Of a stretch of 64,000 bases of DNA, positions 11,878 to 24,200 are shown one piece after another (the first letter of the stretch is position 1; the number at the start of each line of letters is the position of its first letter). The stretch is taken from NCBI GenBank assembly GCA_902728285.1, contig CACVBU010000011.1:1240001-1304000 (forward strand), written 5' to 3'. The notes under the pieces were generated by a model that saw only the letters and a list, made by a program, of their open reading frames with translations, ran no database searches and was not told where the DNA came from. This DNA comes from Clytia hemisphaerica (Eukaryota > Cnidaria > Hydrozoa > Leptothecata > Clytiidae). Both the position numbers and the translations under genes were made by a program.

Positions 11878-12704
11878 AGGGGGTTCATGCAGTTGTATGA
11901 GACCATGACACTTACTACTGTGGTGGTCTAAATTTTCACAATTTAAATAGCAGTTACTACAGATACGTAGTAACTGCAAATATATTGTAGTGTTGTAGTA
12001 ACTGCCAAAAAATTTTTGATATATAATTTATTAATTATTAATTTCAAATTATCATTGAATTTTTTTTGGAATTTTCTTCAATTTTCAGACAAGATTTTAA
12101 AATTTTCATACCCCTTGTCCACTCAATCAATTTTTCTACAAGAACTGATTGAATGAAACTTTGATATGGAAAAAAAGTACCAAATGGGTCAGAATTTCAA
12201 AAATTACTAAAATTTTGAACCATTAGTTCTGTAATTTTGGGTAAAAAAGCTAGCAAAGGGTGGTGTATGCAAAATTTTAACTGAAAAGCAGTTACTACAG
12301 ATCGTAGTAACTGCAAAGGGGTGGTGGTATGAAATTGTTGGCTTCAAAAAGACACTTACACATTTATATAAGGAACAAGTTCATAAGGAACTCAAGGCTG
12401 AAAAAGGTCCAAAAAGTAAGGAATTGTTAAGGAACTGCTCAGGCCGAGGATAAGAAAACAATTTTTAATGAACAGTAAGATTTTTCACTTGAACTAGCAA
12501 TTATCTTGTGTTCTCCAAGTCTTTCGTTGAAATAGTCGATGTTACCACCAATTTTCATAGTTTCCTTTGAACTATTAGCTTTGTAAATAAGGAACTCGAT
12601 AAGGAACTTTGAGGCTGAAATTATTTATAAAAATAAGGAACTCAGAGGCTCAGATCAAAGTTAAGGTTATTACTAATCATGTCTTGTAGTACTGCATGAC
12701 CCTC
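11878..12704. mobile_element. Possible inverted-repeat element with GTAGTAACTGC hairpins
   Basis: The imperfect ends GGGTTCATGCAGT and, inverted, GGGTCATGCAGTAC bracket a segment with two internal hairpins of GCAGTTACTAC / GTAGTAACTGC (near 11952 and 12291). It lies between cargo gene A exon 6 and cargo gene B. The ends match only over about 14 nt. Confidence 0.4.
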
Positions 12705-14026
12705 TTGGCTATTATCACGTTTCAAGCAAATTTGTTTTCAAATATGAGTAGAAAATGTCTTCTGTGTAATGTATAATTTTTTCTGTAATTTTTCAAAGGG
12801 ATACATATCCGGAACGACTATTGCATGTGAAATAACCTATAAATTCAGTCCTGTTCAGTCCTTCCGTAGAAGTTTTAAAAGGGCACAGAAGGGCATGACT
12901 AAGATCCAGATTATGTTATTACGTTTATTTTTATTTAGGTTATGTATTTAGGAGCAACTTAAATTAGATATGAAAAACGGTCTAATAGAATATTATTTTA
13001 TGGTATTTTTCCTGTCACTTCGAATTAACCACAGATGAGTATTGGGTTGATCAGAAACAAAGAATAATTGCATAATTTTTTGAATATCTTATGTAATTGC
13101 TAGGAGGTGGTAAAATAACTTTATAGTAGAGGGTAGTGCCTTTCTTGTGAACCTAAGGGTGTTATCACTCTTGGCAAGCAAATTGTGGGGGACGGTCTAA
13201 TAGCAAATTGTAGTCAACATTTTTGAAAAATATCATAAACAGGGTGGGCTTTATATAAGGTTTTATATAAAATTTATTAATCAGTGGACGGAAATAAGAC
13301 GTAGTTTGAAGAGTGGTTTTTATTTTTGAAAGATGAATAAAATCTATCTCAATTTGCACATTGAGTTGTTTATCAATAAGTCTGTTACTAATGTTTTGCT
13401 GTGTTTCCAAGTGACTTCCGCAAACTCTATCTTGAAATTGATTTATAATCTCATTCTTTATTGCCAATAGGGAAGGGATACTTTTAGCCAGGGAATGGTA
13501 TTTTCAGTCAAATTTGTAAACGTGGAGGGATGTTAATAAATAGAAATAGATACATATTGAAATTGAAATTTTATTTCAAATAGTATAAGCATTTCGGCTA
13601 CGCCATAGTCAGTACAAACATCGAATGGTAAAATCACAAATTTCTATCTAAAATGTTGAAAAAATCTAAGTTTAAAGTCTAATTATCTACAAATAAAAAT
13701 TTCATTTATAAAAGCGCCATACAAACGAATCGATAAAAACGTAAATGCTAATAAAATTATTCTTTAGGGTATATTCAAGTAATGCCATTTCTGAAAAGAT
13801 TGAATTGTTTTATCTCTAGCTGATTGTTAAGTGAAGGTCCCATGATAGCTATAAATGAAGCTTCTAGAAATTTCCTTTTTTGTCGAATACTGGAGCTTTT
13901 AAAATACATCTCCAATGAAAATGATGGGTGTATTTTTCTTTCAGATGATTAGCAGGCTCAGAGTTATGCTTGACGTTTTCGGATACATATTGCATGAATG
14001 TTGAAATGGGCTCTTCCAGAAAAAAA
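12705..14026. other. Non-coding spacer inside the giant transposon
   Basis: No splice-consistent exon or repeat was recognised. If genes A and B are one gene, this is part of an intron running from 11285 to 14310. Confidence 0.4.
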
Positions 14027-14243
14027 CTCATAGGAAGATAGATTGTCAAGGGGTATTGAAAAAACCCTGAAAAACTGCCATGTCCATGGTGTGAATTTGT
14101 AATGTCCAGGGGCAAACTTTTGTGTCCAGGGAGTCAATTTGATGCATGTTGAGGGGTAAAACACGTGTCCAGAGGGTGAAAAATAGAAATGTCCAGGGGT
14201 ACATCACTGAAAAAATAATAAATCCTCCATCCCCCCATGAACG
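14027..14243. mobile_element. Degenerate second copy of the GTCCAGGGG MITE
   Basis: It aligns along its length with 3280-3499, including GGTATTGAAAAAACCCTGAA and several GTCCAGGGG words. The right end is intact and the left end is eroded. Its presence inside the giant transposon shows the MITE family moved after, or along with, the large element. Confidence 0.7.
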
Positions 14244-14310
14244 GTTAACACTTTAACTTCAACTAGATCCTATATGAAATATGAAACTATACGAATTCTC
14301 TTCTCCTTAG

Positions 14311-17300
14311 GTAACTATCGAAAAAGACAAGGCAGCCAAGGTGCAAATTGGAAAAAAAAAGTTAGTTTTTATATTATCTGCGACTTTATAAGAAATGATT
14401 AGGAGAAAATTGATTCAGATTAATCACTCTCATCTTAAAAACATCAAGTATAATAGAAAACAAATCCCGAAAAAAGTGCATCTTTGAGAAACTCAAAATT
14501 TAAGTTACCAAAAAGAATAACACATTGATGTAAAATATAGTCTTATCGTGATAATTTCAATGATGATATATACCCATCGCTACTCTTTCTTGTGTATTTC
14601 TTTTCTACATTGCGTTGTGAGACGGTGATCCCTGGTTTTTCATTCCAGGTTACTTACATTGAGAACGAAATTGAACGAAAAAGAAGAAGCGAAGATTTGT
14701 TCAGCCAGATAATATCAAAGGTTTTGTTGTACATTATAGTCATTTTTTCAATAAGCACTTATCTTCTACATTTTTATATGAAACATTTGCCAGCCATGAC
14801 CATTAGACGGTACGGCGTCGTTAGATACCCGGTAATTAAGATTATGCTATAGATTTCATAATATTAAAATTGTTTTGAAATTTAGATGGAATACTGGTTC
14901 ACGCTATGTAAAGCTCCGGCTTCCATCCTGGCTTTCTTTGACAATGATCTTCACTATTACGGTTAGATTTACTTCCTGATTCAACATAATTTACATAATT
15001 CGATTACTTCGATTCAATTACCTTTGCTCCCCAATTTTACGTTCTCTTTGCAAGAAGCACTTGTCTAAGTCAAATCGATCCGAGCCTCGTAGCAGCCTCG
15101 TATTTTTGGACGAGTTATAAATTTTATCACTTCATTCTTATTTATCAGGTACTTCCAACAAAATGAAAGACTTCTGTGATGATCCAATTGTCAAGAAACG
15201 ATTCGCTTTTCACATGCGTCACGAAGTCGAAGATGTTGACAATGATAAAGTCAAGCAATACCCTAAAGGTTATTTTTACTTTGCTGTTCAAAATTTGAAT
15301 GATCTCAAAATTTCAAAAAATGTTTTCAAATAAATCGTTTTTCCTCTACTAAACGTCATCGTCTCATGAGGCTATACTTTCAATATCAGCCCTTATTTGA
15401 AAATAAAGATTGGAAAATAGAGGACGATATGCAATCGTCCAATCTGACAGTACTTAGCTAGTTTAAACTTATAATCATGAAGATATTTTTTATTTTTTTA
15501 AAAGATAAAAACATCATTAGAGCGCTTACAAAAGAGCCTAAATTGTCTTGAGATTTGATAGAAGATGGTAATTTGTTCCAGGTTGAAACAGCTCTAAAAT
15601 TGAATGTGTTTACTCCAAAGGCACTGTTGTATTTTTTATAGAAAGGGAGACAAGGTGTGACCAGAACGAAGATTATACTTTGATTGTAATGTGACAAATA
15701 TACAATACATACAAATATACAAAAATAATAAATTCAATGATAAATTTGTACACATTAGGCACATTGGTCAATCTCTATGGTTGGAAGAAAAAAGGTTCAA
15801 AGGAGAAACAGAAAATTGTTAGATCCTTAGTCAAACCTGGTAAGTTTAAAGGCTTAGGCTACCTGTGATTTGCTTTCTTTTATTTAACCTTTGCTTTTCT
15901 TATTGATACATACCTGAAAGAAAGAAATTTTAGCTCACCAGTCATTCCGTCAGCTTCAATGCAATTTTTCGAAATTAATTTCGGAGCGTAAGGAAACTTT
16001 TTTTTTCGAGTTTCTTGTTTGAGTGCTTTTGCCAAAATTCACCTCTCGAACTCTTGAAACTCTCTAATTGGTCAATCGTTTAAATTTTGCGTTTTTCCTT
16101 TTTCCATCACTTAAATTATATTTTTTTACAGTTGAGTCAAAAGGTTGCATTAACTGGAAAACTTGTCCGTTGTTATCTTGGTGGCCCAGCGATGTTCCGT
16201 TCAAAAACCCAACTGGAACTCCCAAGATGACAGTTGTTGAGTGTGACAAAGTGATCACCAGTTTTGTTTACGGAGAACTTGTTCACTTGCCCGAAGATTT
16301 GATTTTGGAATCGGAAGAGGTGAACTGGATTTTACTTGAGTGAGGTTTGACAGAGTGAATTATCATTCGTCGATGCAGTTTTGTATTGGCCTCCGGGGCT
16401 AAAACTAATATTATGATTTCAATTCCATTTTTAGCGTTACTCTAACGTCCATTGTCGTTATCTTTTGGGAAATATTTCGAGAATGGGAACTTCAGACATC
16501 GTCTCTCTTCTGAATAAATTACAAAACGTCCTACCAGAGCATCTGTATGACATGCACTCAAATGATATCAACCTTTGGTAAGATTCTCAAGATTTCTATT
16601 TCGAATGCACTGTTTTTTCTCTAGACGGCTGACTTTGACTTTTTCTGTGAAAACACAGATGAATGTGACATTGGAGTTAAACTAATGTGTTAGTATATTT
16701 TTGTGTTTCATTCCTTTCACTTTGCTGGCGAAGTTATCAAAATATATCAAAAATTTGCTGCAGTTACCACTACTAATTTTACTTTTACGTTTTCTGTCAT
16801 GTTTTTATTCAGGACACGGAATTCAAAGGAAGTAATTGGGTTCGAGCCTGTCAATGTTTCAAGAGACGGTGACAGTTTCTACCGAACCATTTCAATGCTT
16901 TATTATGGTGAAGAAAATTCATTTGATTTAATAAAACTTGGAATTATCGCTTTCGGAATTGTCAACGCAGAGCAATTATCTTCGATTGTAAGTCTTTTCA
17001 GGGGCCTAGTCTTATTACATAATTTGAGATTTTATGAACATAAATACACAGTTACTTACTCTCGGGTACCTTATAAACGGGGGTGTGGAATAAGTGGGGT
17101 GGGTGTAAACAATCTCAAAATTAAATAAGCAGGGGGTGATGTCCTGGGTGGAAAGGTTTTGAAAAGGAGGCTAATCCAGATGAATAAGGGCAATATAAAG
17201 AGGAACTTTCAAAATATTTTCCCAAAAATTAATAAACGAGGGGGTTGGAATAAGAATGTCCTGAGTGGAAAATTTTCGAAAAATTAATTAGCGGGAGGAC

Positions 17301-20094
17301 GCTTATTAGTCACCCGAGAGTACACAATACAACTTACAACGGATATTTATTTCCTTGAAAACATTTGAATACAATACAAAATAACTATATAAAATAAATT
17401 TTCTTATTACTATTGAATGAATCCCTTAACTGCAACGTAGTGCAGTTCACTATAGTTCTCAACCTGTGGTATCTTTTAATTTAGCTGAATATTTGTTCAC
17501 AAGATTTGAGAGATTCGTTGTTTAATAAAGCGGCTTCGTCCGACGGAGATCAAGGTATACATTATAAATTTAATCTGCCGATATATTATGATACTTAATC
17601 TAAACCTAATTTAGGAAATATAAACTTAGGAAATTTAGGCTGAAGGAAAAAAGTAATCCTGATATAATAAATTTTTGTGATTTGCGTGTACAGTTTAAGT
17701 TTAATGGGACAAAACTTAGGTAAATCAAGCAAACCTTTGAGAAATCAGCCAAACTCTTTTACTTTCCGGGGTACTACATCCCTTTTTAATATTTGTCGCT
17801 TGTGTTGCGATAGTATATCATAATTTCTCTCTTTAGGTTCTTTTGAATACTACAGCGCCTCTGGTTTTACTCAGCGCCCAATAGATCTGAGAGCTCACGA
17901 AAAGTGGAAAGAAAATACCTCGGAAACTTTCATTTTTAAAAGCCCTGATCAATCGAAGAAAGCTCTTTCTATTTTGAAATCAGGTGAATTTTATAATTAA
18001 TACTTACAATCATATTTTAGAAGCGGAATCCATCCCATTGTTTTTGTAGCAGGATTATTGTCATGTTGAAAGATTTGAAAGTCATTAGCATAGCTAAATG
18101 CACCCTCTCAGGAAGTCCTCGATTAAAATAGATTTTACAGTTATTTTACGTATCGTTAAACCAGCAGATGATATTTGCAATTTCAAAACCAGGGAAAGGA
18201 CTGGTGACCTCCCCAACCTTAGGGTAGACATCTACAGGAAAATGGAGCTTTAGGGTCGCCCTCGACTGCGGTCGCAAAATTTACTAAAAACAAAGTGTAA
18301 TTACTTTCACATTATTTTGCAGGTGTTTACCAGGCATCGAAGGTTGCGAAATATTATACACCACTCCAACCAAGAAGAGTATGCCCGGTGACTTGTGCTG
18401 CCATGGACTTTTGTGTTGCTCCAACAGAAGAGTCATTGAACTTCAAGTGTCAACTATGTGGGTTCTTTTTCCACAAAATGTGCGTGTTCCCCTCTGACCA
18501 TCGGAATGAATCATGTGGCTGCCACCGGATTCCAATAATGAATGACAAAAATAGGTAACATCTATTAGCATGGTCATGGAGGCCGTAAACTTTTTTGTTT
18601 TGACGATTTAATTTATGACCTTGTCTACCTACATTCTTTGCATACAAAATTTGGGATACAACACATTGGGAATTTTCAAGCTCTATTTAGATTTAAAATT
18701 ATAGATTTAGCTGGCCTTGTTGCCACTCAATCTAGGTAGTAATTTTTAGACATTGGTTATGACCTTTTTAACTTTTTTTTTTGGACTTATCAGTTATCAA
18801 AAGTAAAATTTATGGCTTAGAATATTTTTCTTTTTTCACAGTTTATCCTGGATTCCGACGGATCTTCCGAAATGGTTTGAAAAATATTTACATCAAATCA
18901 AGAACAATATAGTTGTATGTACAAATTTAAGTTGATAATCCAAGGCGACAGATAGCTTGCCTTTCATGGTTTTTTATCGAAACAGTGTTAATTCTTTTCT
19001 TTTTGAGTTTTTATTTTGTGCTTATAGCACTTTTTTGGAATTTGATATAAGCATTGCTGGCTCAGAATTGGAGATGAATGTTTTGCGAAATACGTCGCTT
19101 GACAAAAAATTGCGATGCACTAATATACCATTATCCCTTATTCAGGTTCGTTCGGCAGGAACAGAATCGCCATCGTTTGGTGCAGTTCATTATATTAAAG
19201 ACAGTGAAAAGGTAAGGAATTATTACTTTAAAAGACATTCCCCGATCTCAGTCTTGCCGTAGCCAAAAGTAGGTTGGTCTTTTTCTTGTCTGTCTAATTA
19301 CAAAAACTAAACACTCTCGTTCAGCAATAGTTTTGAAGACGGATTTAATGAGAAAATTCCAATGTTTCTTTTAGGTTGATGCATTGATGGTGCAGCTTAA
19401 TCATGCTTTTCCTGGTTTTTGTGACGAAGTTATTCGCAAAAAAATCTTACCTGAGGTTAGCTTTTCTTCTTTCCCTCCCAGCGATGAACCTTTAAACGAA
19501 TCAATTTTCGTGGTAACTAATTTTCGCTGACATATCTTTCGCGTTTTTGCGTGTCTACCGCAAAAATTAGGTCGGTAAAATACAATTTTTATTTTCAAAT
19601 CAACATACAACCCCTACAAAGAAAGAATATAGGTGAAAAATGGGTGTAAACCGCGACTATTTTTTCCACGAAAAGTGATAATACACAAATTTTCTATTAG
19701 CAGATTCATGTAAAAAAGATATGTTTATGTGTGCAATTTTCAGCCAATCAGAGCTTTACATGACGTTTTTGGTGACTTTTTTACCAGTATCTGCTAATAT
19801 GAAATTCGTGTATTCTATACCGTGAAAATTGGTTTCGTGAAAATTAGTCAACTCATTGTATCCTTTTGTGTTGATTTATATGTCTTTTGATTATGGAAAC
19901 TGTCTACTGGGATGTTTGGGATTGATGTCTACCGTATGATTACGATTTCCTTAGCACTAGTTTCGTTTGAACTTCTTATACACTTCATAATTATGATAAT
20001 ATCTTCATTTCAGGCCATTATCTACGTATCGTCGCGAAAAGAAAGCTGTTCAAGGCTGTGTATCAGGCGCCTACTTAAATATAACGTCACGTAG
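14311..20094 (+). CDS. OTU-fold-like protein lacking catalytic Cys, with Cys/His cluster (cargo gene B)
   Basis: Fifteen putative exons: 14311-14360, 14649-14720, 14886-14961, 15149-15268, 15759-15839, 16132-16319, 16435-16577, 16813-16987, 17485-17554, 17837-17983, 18323-18554, 18842-18914, about 19029-19211, 19375-19455 and 20014-20094. All phases agree except the start of exon 13, which is unresolved. Exon 8 reads VSRDGDSFYRTISMLYYG, like the first helix of OTU proteases (DGxCxFRxxS) but with Ser in place of the nucleophile Cys, as in vertnin-type relatives; it is probably not a protease. Exon 11 has a treble-clef/PHD-like cluster (CPVTC, CQLCGFFFHKMC, CGCH). Exon 6 has a PLLSWWPSDVPFKNPTG segment of unknown role. 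No own start exon was found: the first exon opens in phase 2, which fits the end of exon 5 of cargo gene A, so A and B may be one gene. Confidence 0.6.
17057..17323. mobile_element. Small MITE in an intron of cargo gene B
   Basis: The inverted ends TACTCTCGGGT(A/G) are 267 bp apart. A partial relative (ACTCTCGGTCTCGGGTACC, then AGGGGGT) lies at 25234-25275 in the KDZ gene. Confidence 0.5.
19513..19853. mobile_element. Possible nested inverted repeat in the intron before 20014
   Basis: The words ACTAATTTTCG and, inverted, CGTGAAAATTAGT bracket an inner pair (AATACACAAATTTTCTATTA near 19679; its inverse near 19790-19816). Low-confidence MITE. Confidence 0.4.
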
Positions 20095-20144
20095 CAATAT
20101 GTATATTCAATTATTGTAGATTTATGCAATGTACATTTGGTCAA

Positions 20145-20150
20145 AATAAA
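20145..20150 (+). terminator. Polyadenylation signal of cargo gene B
   Basis: AATAAA lies 51 nt after the stop codon at 20094, a suitable distance for the 3' end of this gene. Confidence 0.45.
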
Positions 20151-21289
20151 ATATATTCACATTAATGTATTCACAATAACTACTCTTATTTAAGCAGTTT
20201 TAAGGCTTTTCTCTGCAAGCTATCTTTTTCCATCAACATCATCACCAAAAACGCTTTACGTCCACTTCGCGTTTCCTGTGTAAATAAAATACAGGGGTGC
20301 TCCTGTAAGAAAAACTATATTCCAGTAGCCAAAACTTTCTCACCATCCGGCTCAAATTTCAGGGAAAATTTATTTACTGCTCCAAAATAAGTAGCCGCTT
20401 ATCCCCAATTTTTTTCCACTAGCAGATAAATGAACCAAGCTTGAAAATATAGAAAAAGTCAACTATTCGATTACTTTAATGGGACTTTTCGCGGATCACA
20501 CTATTTACGGTGCTTTTTACAGTCAAACTATGCATTAATAATTTCGCGCCCAAATATGCGAAATGTTTTCCCATATAGATATTCAGACTGCATCCCGTCT
20601 TGCCTCTTCACATTCTACAAGCGGCTTCTGATGTCGTTTTTATACACTCAGCTAAACCACAATGTCTTAATTTCTGGTAACCCCCCCCCCCCCTATCAAG
20701 TGAAGCCCCGAACGGTAAATCTCCTACTTGCAGGATTCGAAGCCAGTTATTTTCTACCTAAGTTACCTAAGTTCTCGTGGTTTTTACACAAATGTCAGAT
20801 TGAAAGTAAAATTTACCACCAGATCTCGGAAAATGCACCATTAAAAAAAACAACAAAGAAACCACTAGATTCAATTAGTCTTAAAAATGCAGCACAGATT
20901 TTAAGGTATTATTCTCTTGCCTGCAGAAGGTTGAAGATTCGCTTCAAGTCCTTCGGGCTTTACTTTATTGCCCACTTAACTCTCGAAATTCAGCAGAAAA
21001 GTAAATTCCTATCCCCTTAGAGCTTCGAATAACGTGAAGTCAAATCAAATGAACAACAGCATTCAGGTTGTAAGAGCATTTTCTGGAAGGGATCAATTCT
21101 TAACATGAACTTTGAGCTGAGACAAAAACTTAAAGTAGTGTTGTTTATTTTGAACTGTTCAAGAAACAACCTCTAAAATTAGGTTCGTTTAATTGTTGGG
21201 ATTAATCAATATTGGGATTGGAAAGAAAATTTATCTAGAATTAAGGGGGTATTCTTTAGGGTTCTTATTGAGATTGTCGATATGCCCAA
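20151..21289. other. Non-coding spacer
   Basis: It holds a homopolymer run of Cs at about 20681-20693 and an open frame at 20556-21020 that resembles nothing I know. No splice context supports that frame, so I do not call it a gene. Confidence 0.4.
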
Positions 21290-23345
21290 GGTTTATCTAA
21301 AGAGCGTTGAATTATGCTAGAGTCACTTGACATAAAACTTGAAATAAACTTCGTCTTTGAAATCTAGAATATTTAGGTATATCAACATAATTGAATTACG
21401 AGAGTTGCTTGACATGAGAATCTCACCCAAATAAACTCCGATCTTGAAAGATTGAATTGATTGGTAGTCTAGAGGATTATCCGCAGGGTTCTTTCGAGAT
21501 TTACATGTTCAAAGGTTTATATGATAGGAGACAGTTGTTGAATTATGCGAGAGTCGCTTGACATGAGAATCTCACCGAAATAAACTCCGATCTTGAAAGA
21601 TTGAATTGATTGGTAGTCTAGAGGATTATCCGCAGGGTTCTTTCGAGATTTACATGTTCAAAGGTGTATAGGATAGGAGACAGTTGTTGATTTATGCGAG
21701 AGTCGCTTGACATGAGAATCTCACCGAAATAAACTCCGATCTTGAAAGATTGAATTGATTGGTAGTCTAGAGGATTATCCGCAGGGTTCTTTCGAGATTT
21801 ACATGTTCAAAGGTGTATAGGATAGGAGACAGTTGTTGAATTATGCGAGAGTCGCTTGACATGAGAATCTCACCGAAATAAACTCCGATCTTGAAAGATT
21901 GAATTGATTGGTAATCTAGAAGATTATCGTCGCAGGGTTCTTTCGAGATTTACATGTTCAAAGGTGTATAGGATAGGAGACAGTTGTTGAATTATGCGAG
22001 AGTTGCTTGACATGAGAATCTCACCGAAATAAACTCCGATCTTGAAAGATTGAATTGATTGGTAACCTAGAAGATTATCGTCGCAGGGTTCTTTCGAGAT
22101 TTCCATGTTCAAAGGTGTATAGGATAGGAGACAGTTGTTGAATTATGCGAGAGTTGCTTGACATGAGAATCTCACCGAAATAAACTCCGATCTTGAAAGA
22201 TTGAATTGATTGGTAACCTAGAGGATTATCCGCAGGGTTCTTTCGAGATTTACATGTTCAAAGGTGTATAGGATAGGAGACAGTTGTTGAATTATGCGAG
22301 AGTCGCTTGACATGAGAATCTCACCGAAATAAACTCCGATCTTGAAAGATTGAATTGATTGGTAATCTAGAAGATTATCGTCGCAGGGTTCTTTCGAGAT
22401 TTACATGTTCAAAGGTGTATAGGATAGGAGACAGTTGTTGAATTATGCGAGAGTTGCTTGACATGAGAATCTCACCGAAATAAACTCCGATCTTGAAAGA
22501 TTGAATTGATTGGTAACCTAGAGGATTATCATCACAGGGTTCTTTCGAGATTTACATGTTAATGTTCAAAGGTGTGTAGGATAGGAGACAGTTGTTGAAT
22601 TATGCGAGAGTCGCTTGACATGAGAATCTCACCGAAATAAACTCCGATCTTGAAAGATTGAATTGATTGGTAGTCTAGAGGATTCATCGCAGGGTTCTTT
22701 CGAGATTTACATGTTCAAAGGTGTATAGGATAGGAGACAGTTGTTGATTTATGCGAGAGTCGCTTGACATGAGAATCTCACCGAAATAAACTCCGATCTT
22801 GAAAGATTGAATTGATTGGTAGTCTACAGGATTCATCGCAGGGTTCTTTCGAGATTTACATGTTCAAAGGTGTATAGGATAGGAGACAGTTGTTGATTTA
22901 TGCGAGAGTCGCTTGACATGAGAATCTCACCGAAATAAACTCCGACTTGGTCTTTTGAAATAAGCTTCGGCTTTGATTTCTAGAAGATTCTGAGAAACCT
23001 GTTGAGGTTATGGATGGGTATGCATTAACGTTTATATCGACAATTGAATAGCGAGAGTCGAATGAGAACCTCACTGAAGCAAACTCTATTCCTGAATTAA
23101 CATTGAGGATTTATGGAGGGTTCTATTGAAATTATGGGATTCTTCAAGGTTTATCGAAAATTGTGTGAGTCACTTGAAATGGGAATTTTACATAATAATT
23201 AAACGCTGTTTGCAATATAGAGGATTCCGAGGGTCCCTATTGAGATTATTGATGGGTAAGTATATGCACAAGGTATTGAATTGCGAGAGTTGCTTGACGT
23301 GAGAATCTCACCGAAATAAACTCCGCTCTTGAAAGATTGAACGTT
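21290..23345 (+). repeat. 149-bp tandem repeat array
   Basis: The word CTTGACATGAGAATCTCACC recurs near 21409 and then every 149-151 bp (one 157-bp step) to 22913, eleven times. Degenerate copies lie at both edges (near 21320, 23050 and 23293). Units share CAAAGGTGTATAGGATAGGA. Several adjacent units are nearly identical, suggesting recent expansion. It lies between the 3' ends of the convergent cargo gene B and KDZ gene. Confidence 0.9.
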
Positions 23346-23962
23346 TGAATGTCGCTTAGACTAGATACTACTCCTGGTTGAACTTGGCTTTCTCTGATAA
23401 ATTTTGATGACGCTGCGAGTCCACTCGAGTAAGATAACGAGCTAATAACTAAGAGCCAAAATTTATACTGATATCATAGAGGGTTGAAAGTTGAAAGAGT
23501 TTGAACTAATGTCAGAAACACAATTGTTTGCATCGAGCTATGAAGACTTTAAATACAAATGAGATTGTTGTTTCAAAATGTCAGAAGATTATTGTTCGAG
23601 TTACAGAAACATTAATGTGTTTCAGTTGCTTTATAAGAGTTTGCAAAATAAGACCGTTTGATGACTTGAAGGTTAATTTAAAAAACCGAGATTACCCAAT
23701 GCTTGCTGTTGTATGTCCAGCCTCCATTGTTTGATTTCTTCTTCATCTTCTATTTGTTTGGAGCTTGAAACTAGTGATATCATTTTCTCGTTCTAAAAAT
23801 GGAAGGGAGGAGAGAAAATGCGTGTACTTTGAGTATAACTTTTCGCATGGACTATTTGGTGAATAGTTAGTTCCCAGAACTTTCGAACTAGTACTTGATT
23901 CGCGAATATTGATCCGTATAAGAAAAATCTTGATGAACAACTTTAGGTGATTGTTAATAGAT

Positions 23963-24019
23963 CTATGACTCGCTTTCTGACAGCAAAAGAAATAGTACAG
24001 ACGCCACCTTTTCTTGAAA
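23963..24019 (-). CDS. Possible last exon of the KDZ gene
   Basis: After a TTTCTAG acceptor, 18 codons run to a TAG stop in phase 0, which fits the end of the exon at 24201. There is no recognisable motif, and KDZ proteins usually extend further, so this is tentative. Confidence 0.2.
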   Translation of the reverse strand, partial: FQEKVASVLFLLLSESES

Positions 24020-24200
24020 CTAGAAATCTACAGTTGTTTGGGGGTTGTCTTTCAGGCTAAGATAAATCAGAGAAACCGCGTCCAAATAGAACATTAATGC
24101 TAGATAAGCAAAGATATTAGACTTCATGAAAAAAATTACTCCATGTTCCTTATTTACGCGCGAAAACAATATGAGACGTGAGACGGCAACTGATAATAAC

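Noticed and set aside
20556-21020. 154-residue plus-strand open frame
   Set aside because: No recognisable motif, no splice or promoter context, and a C homopolymer within it.
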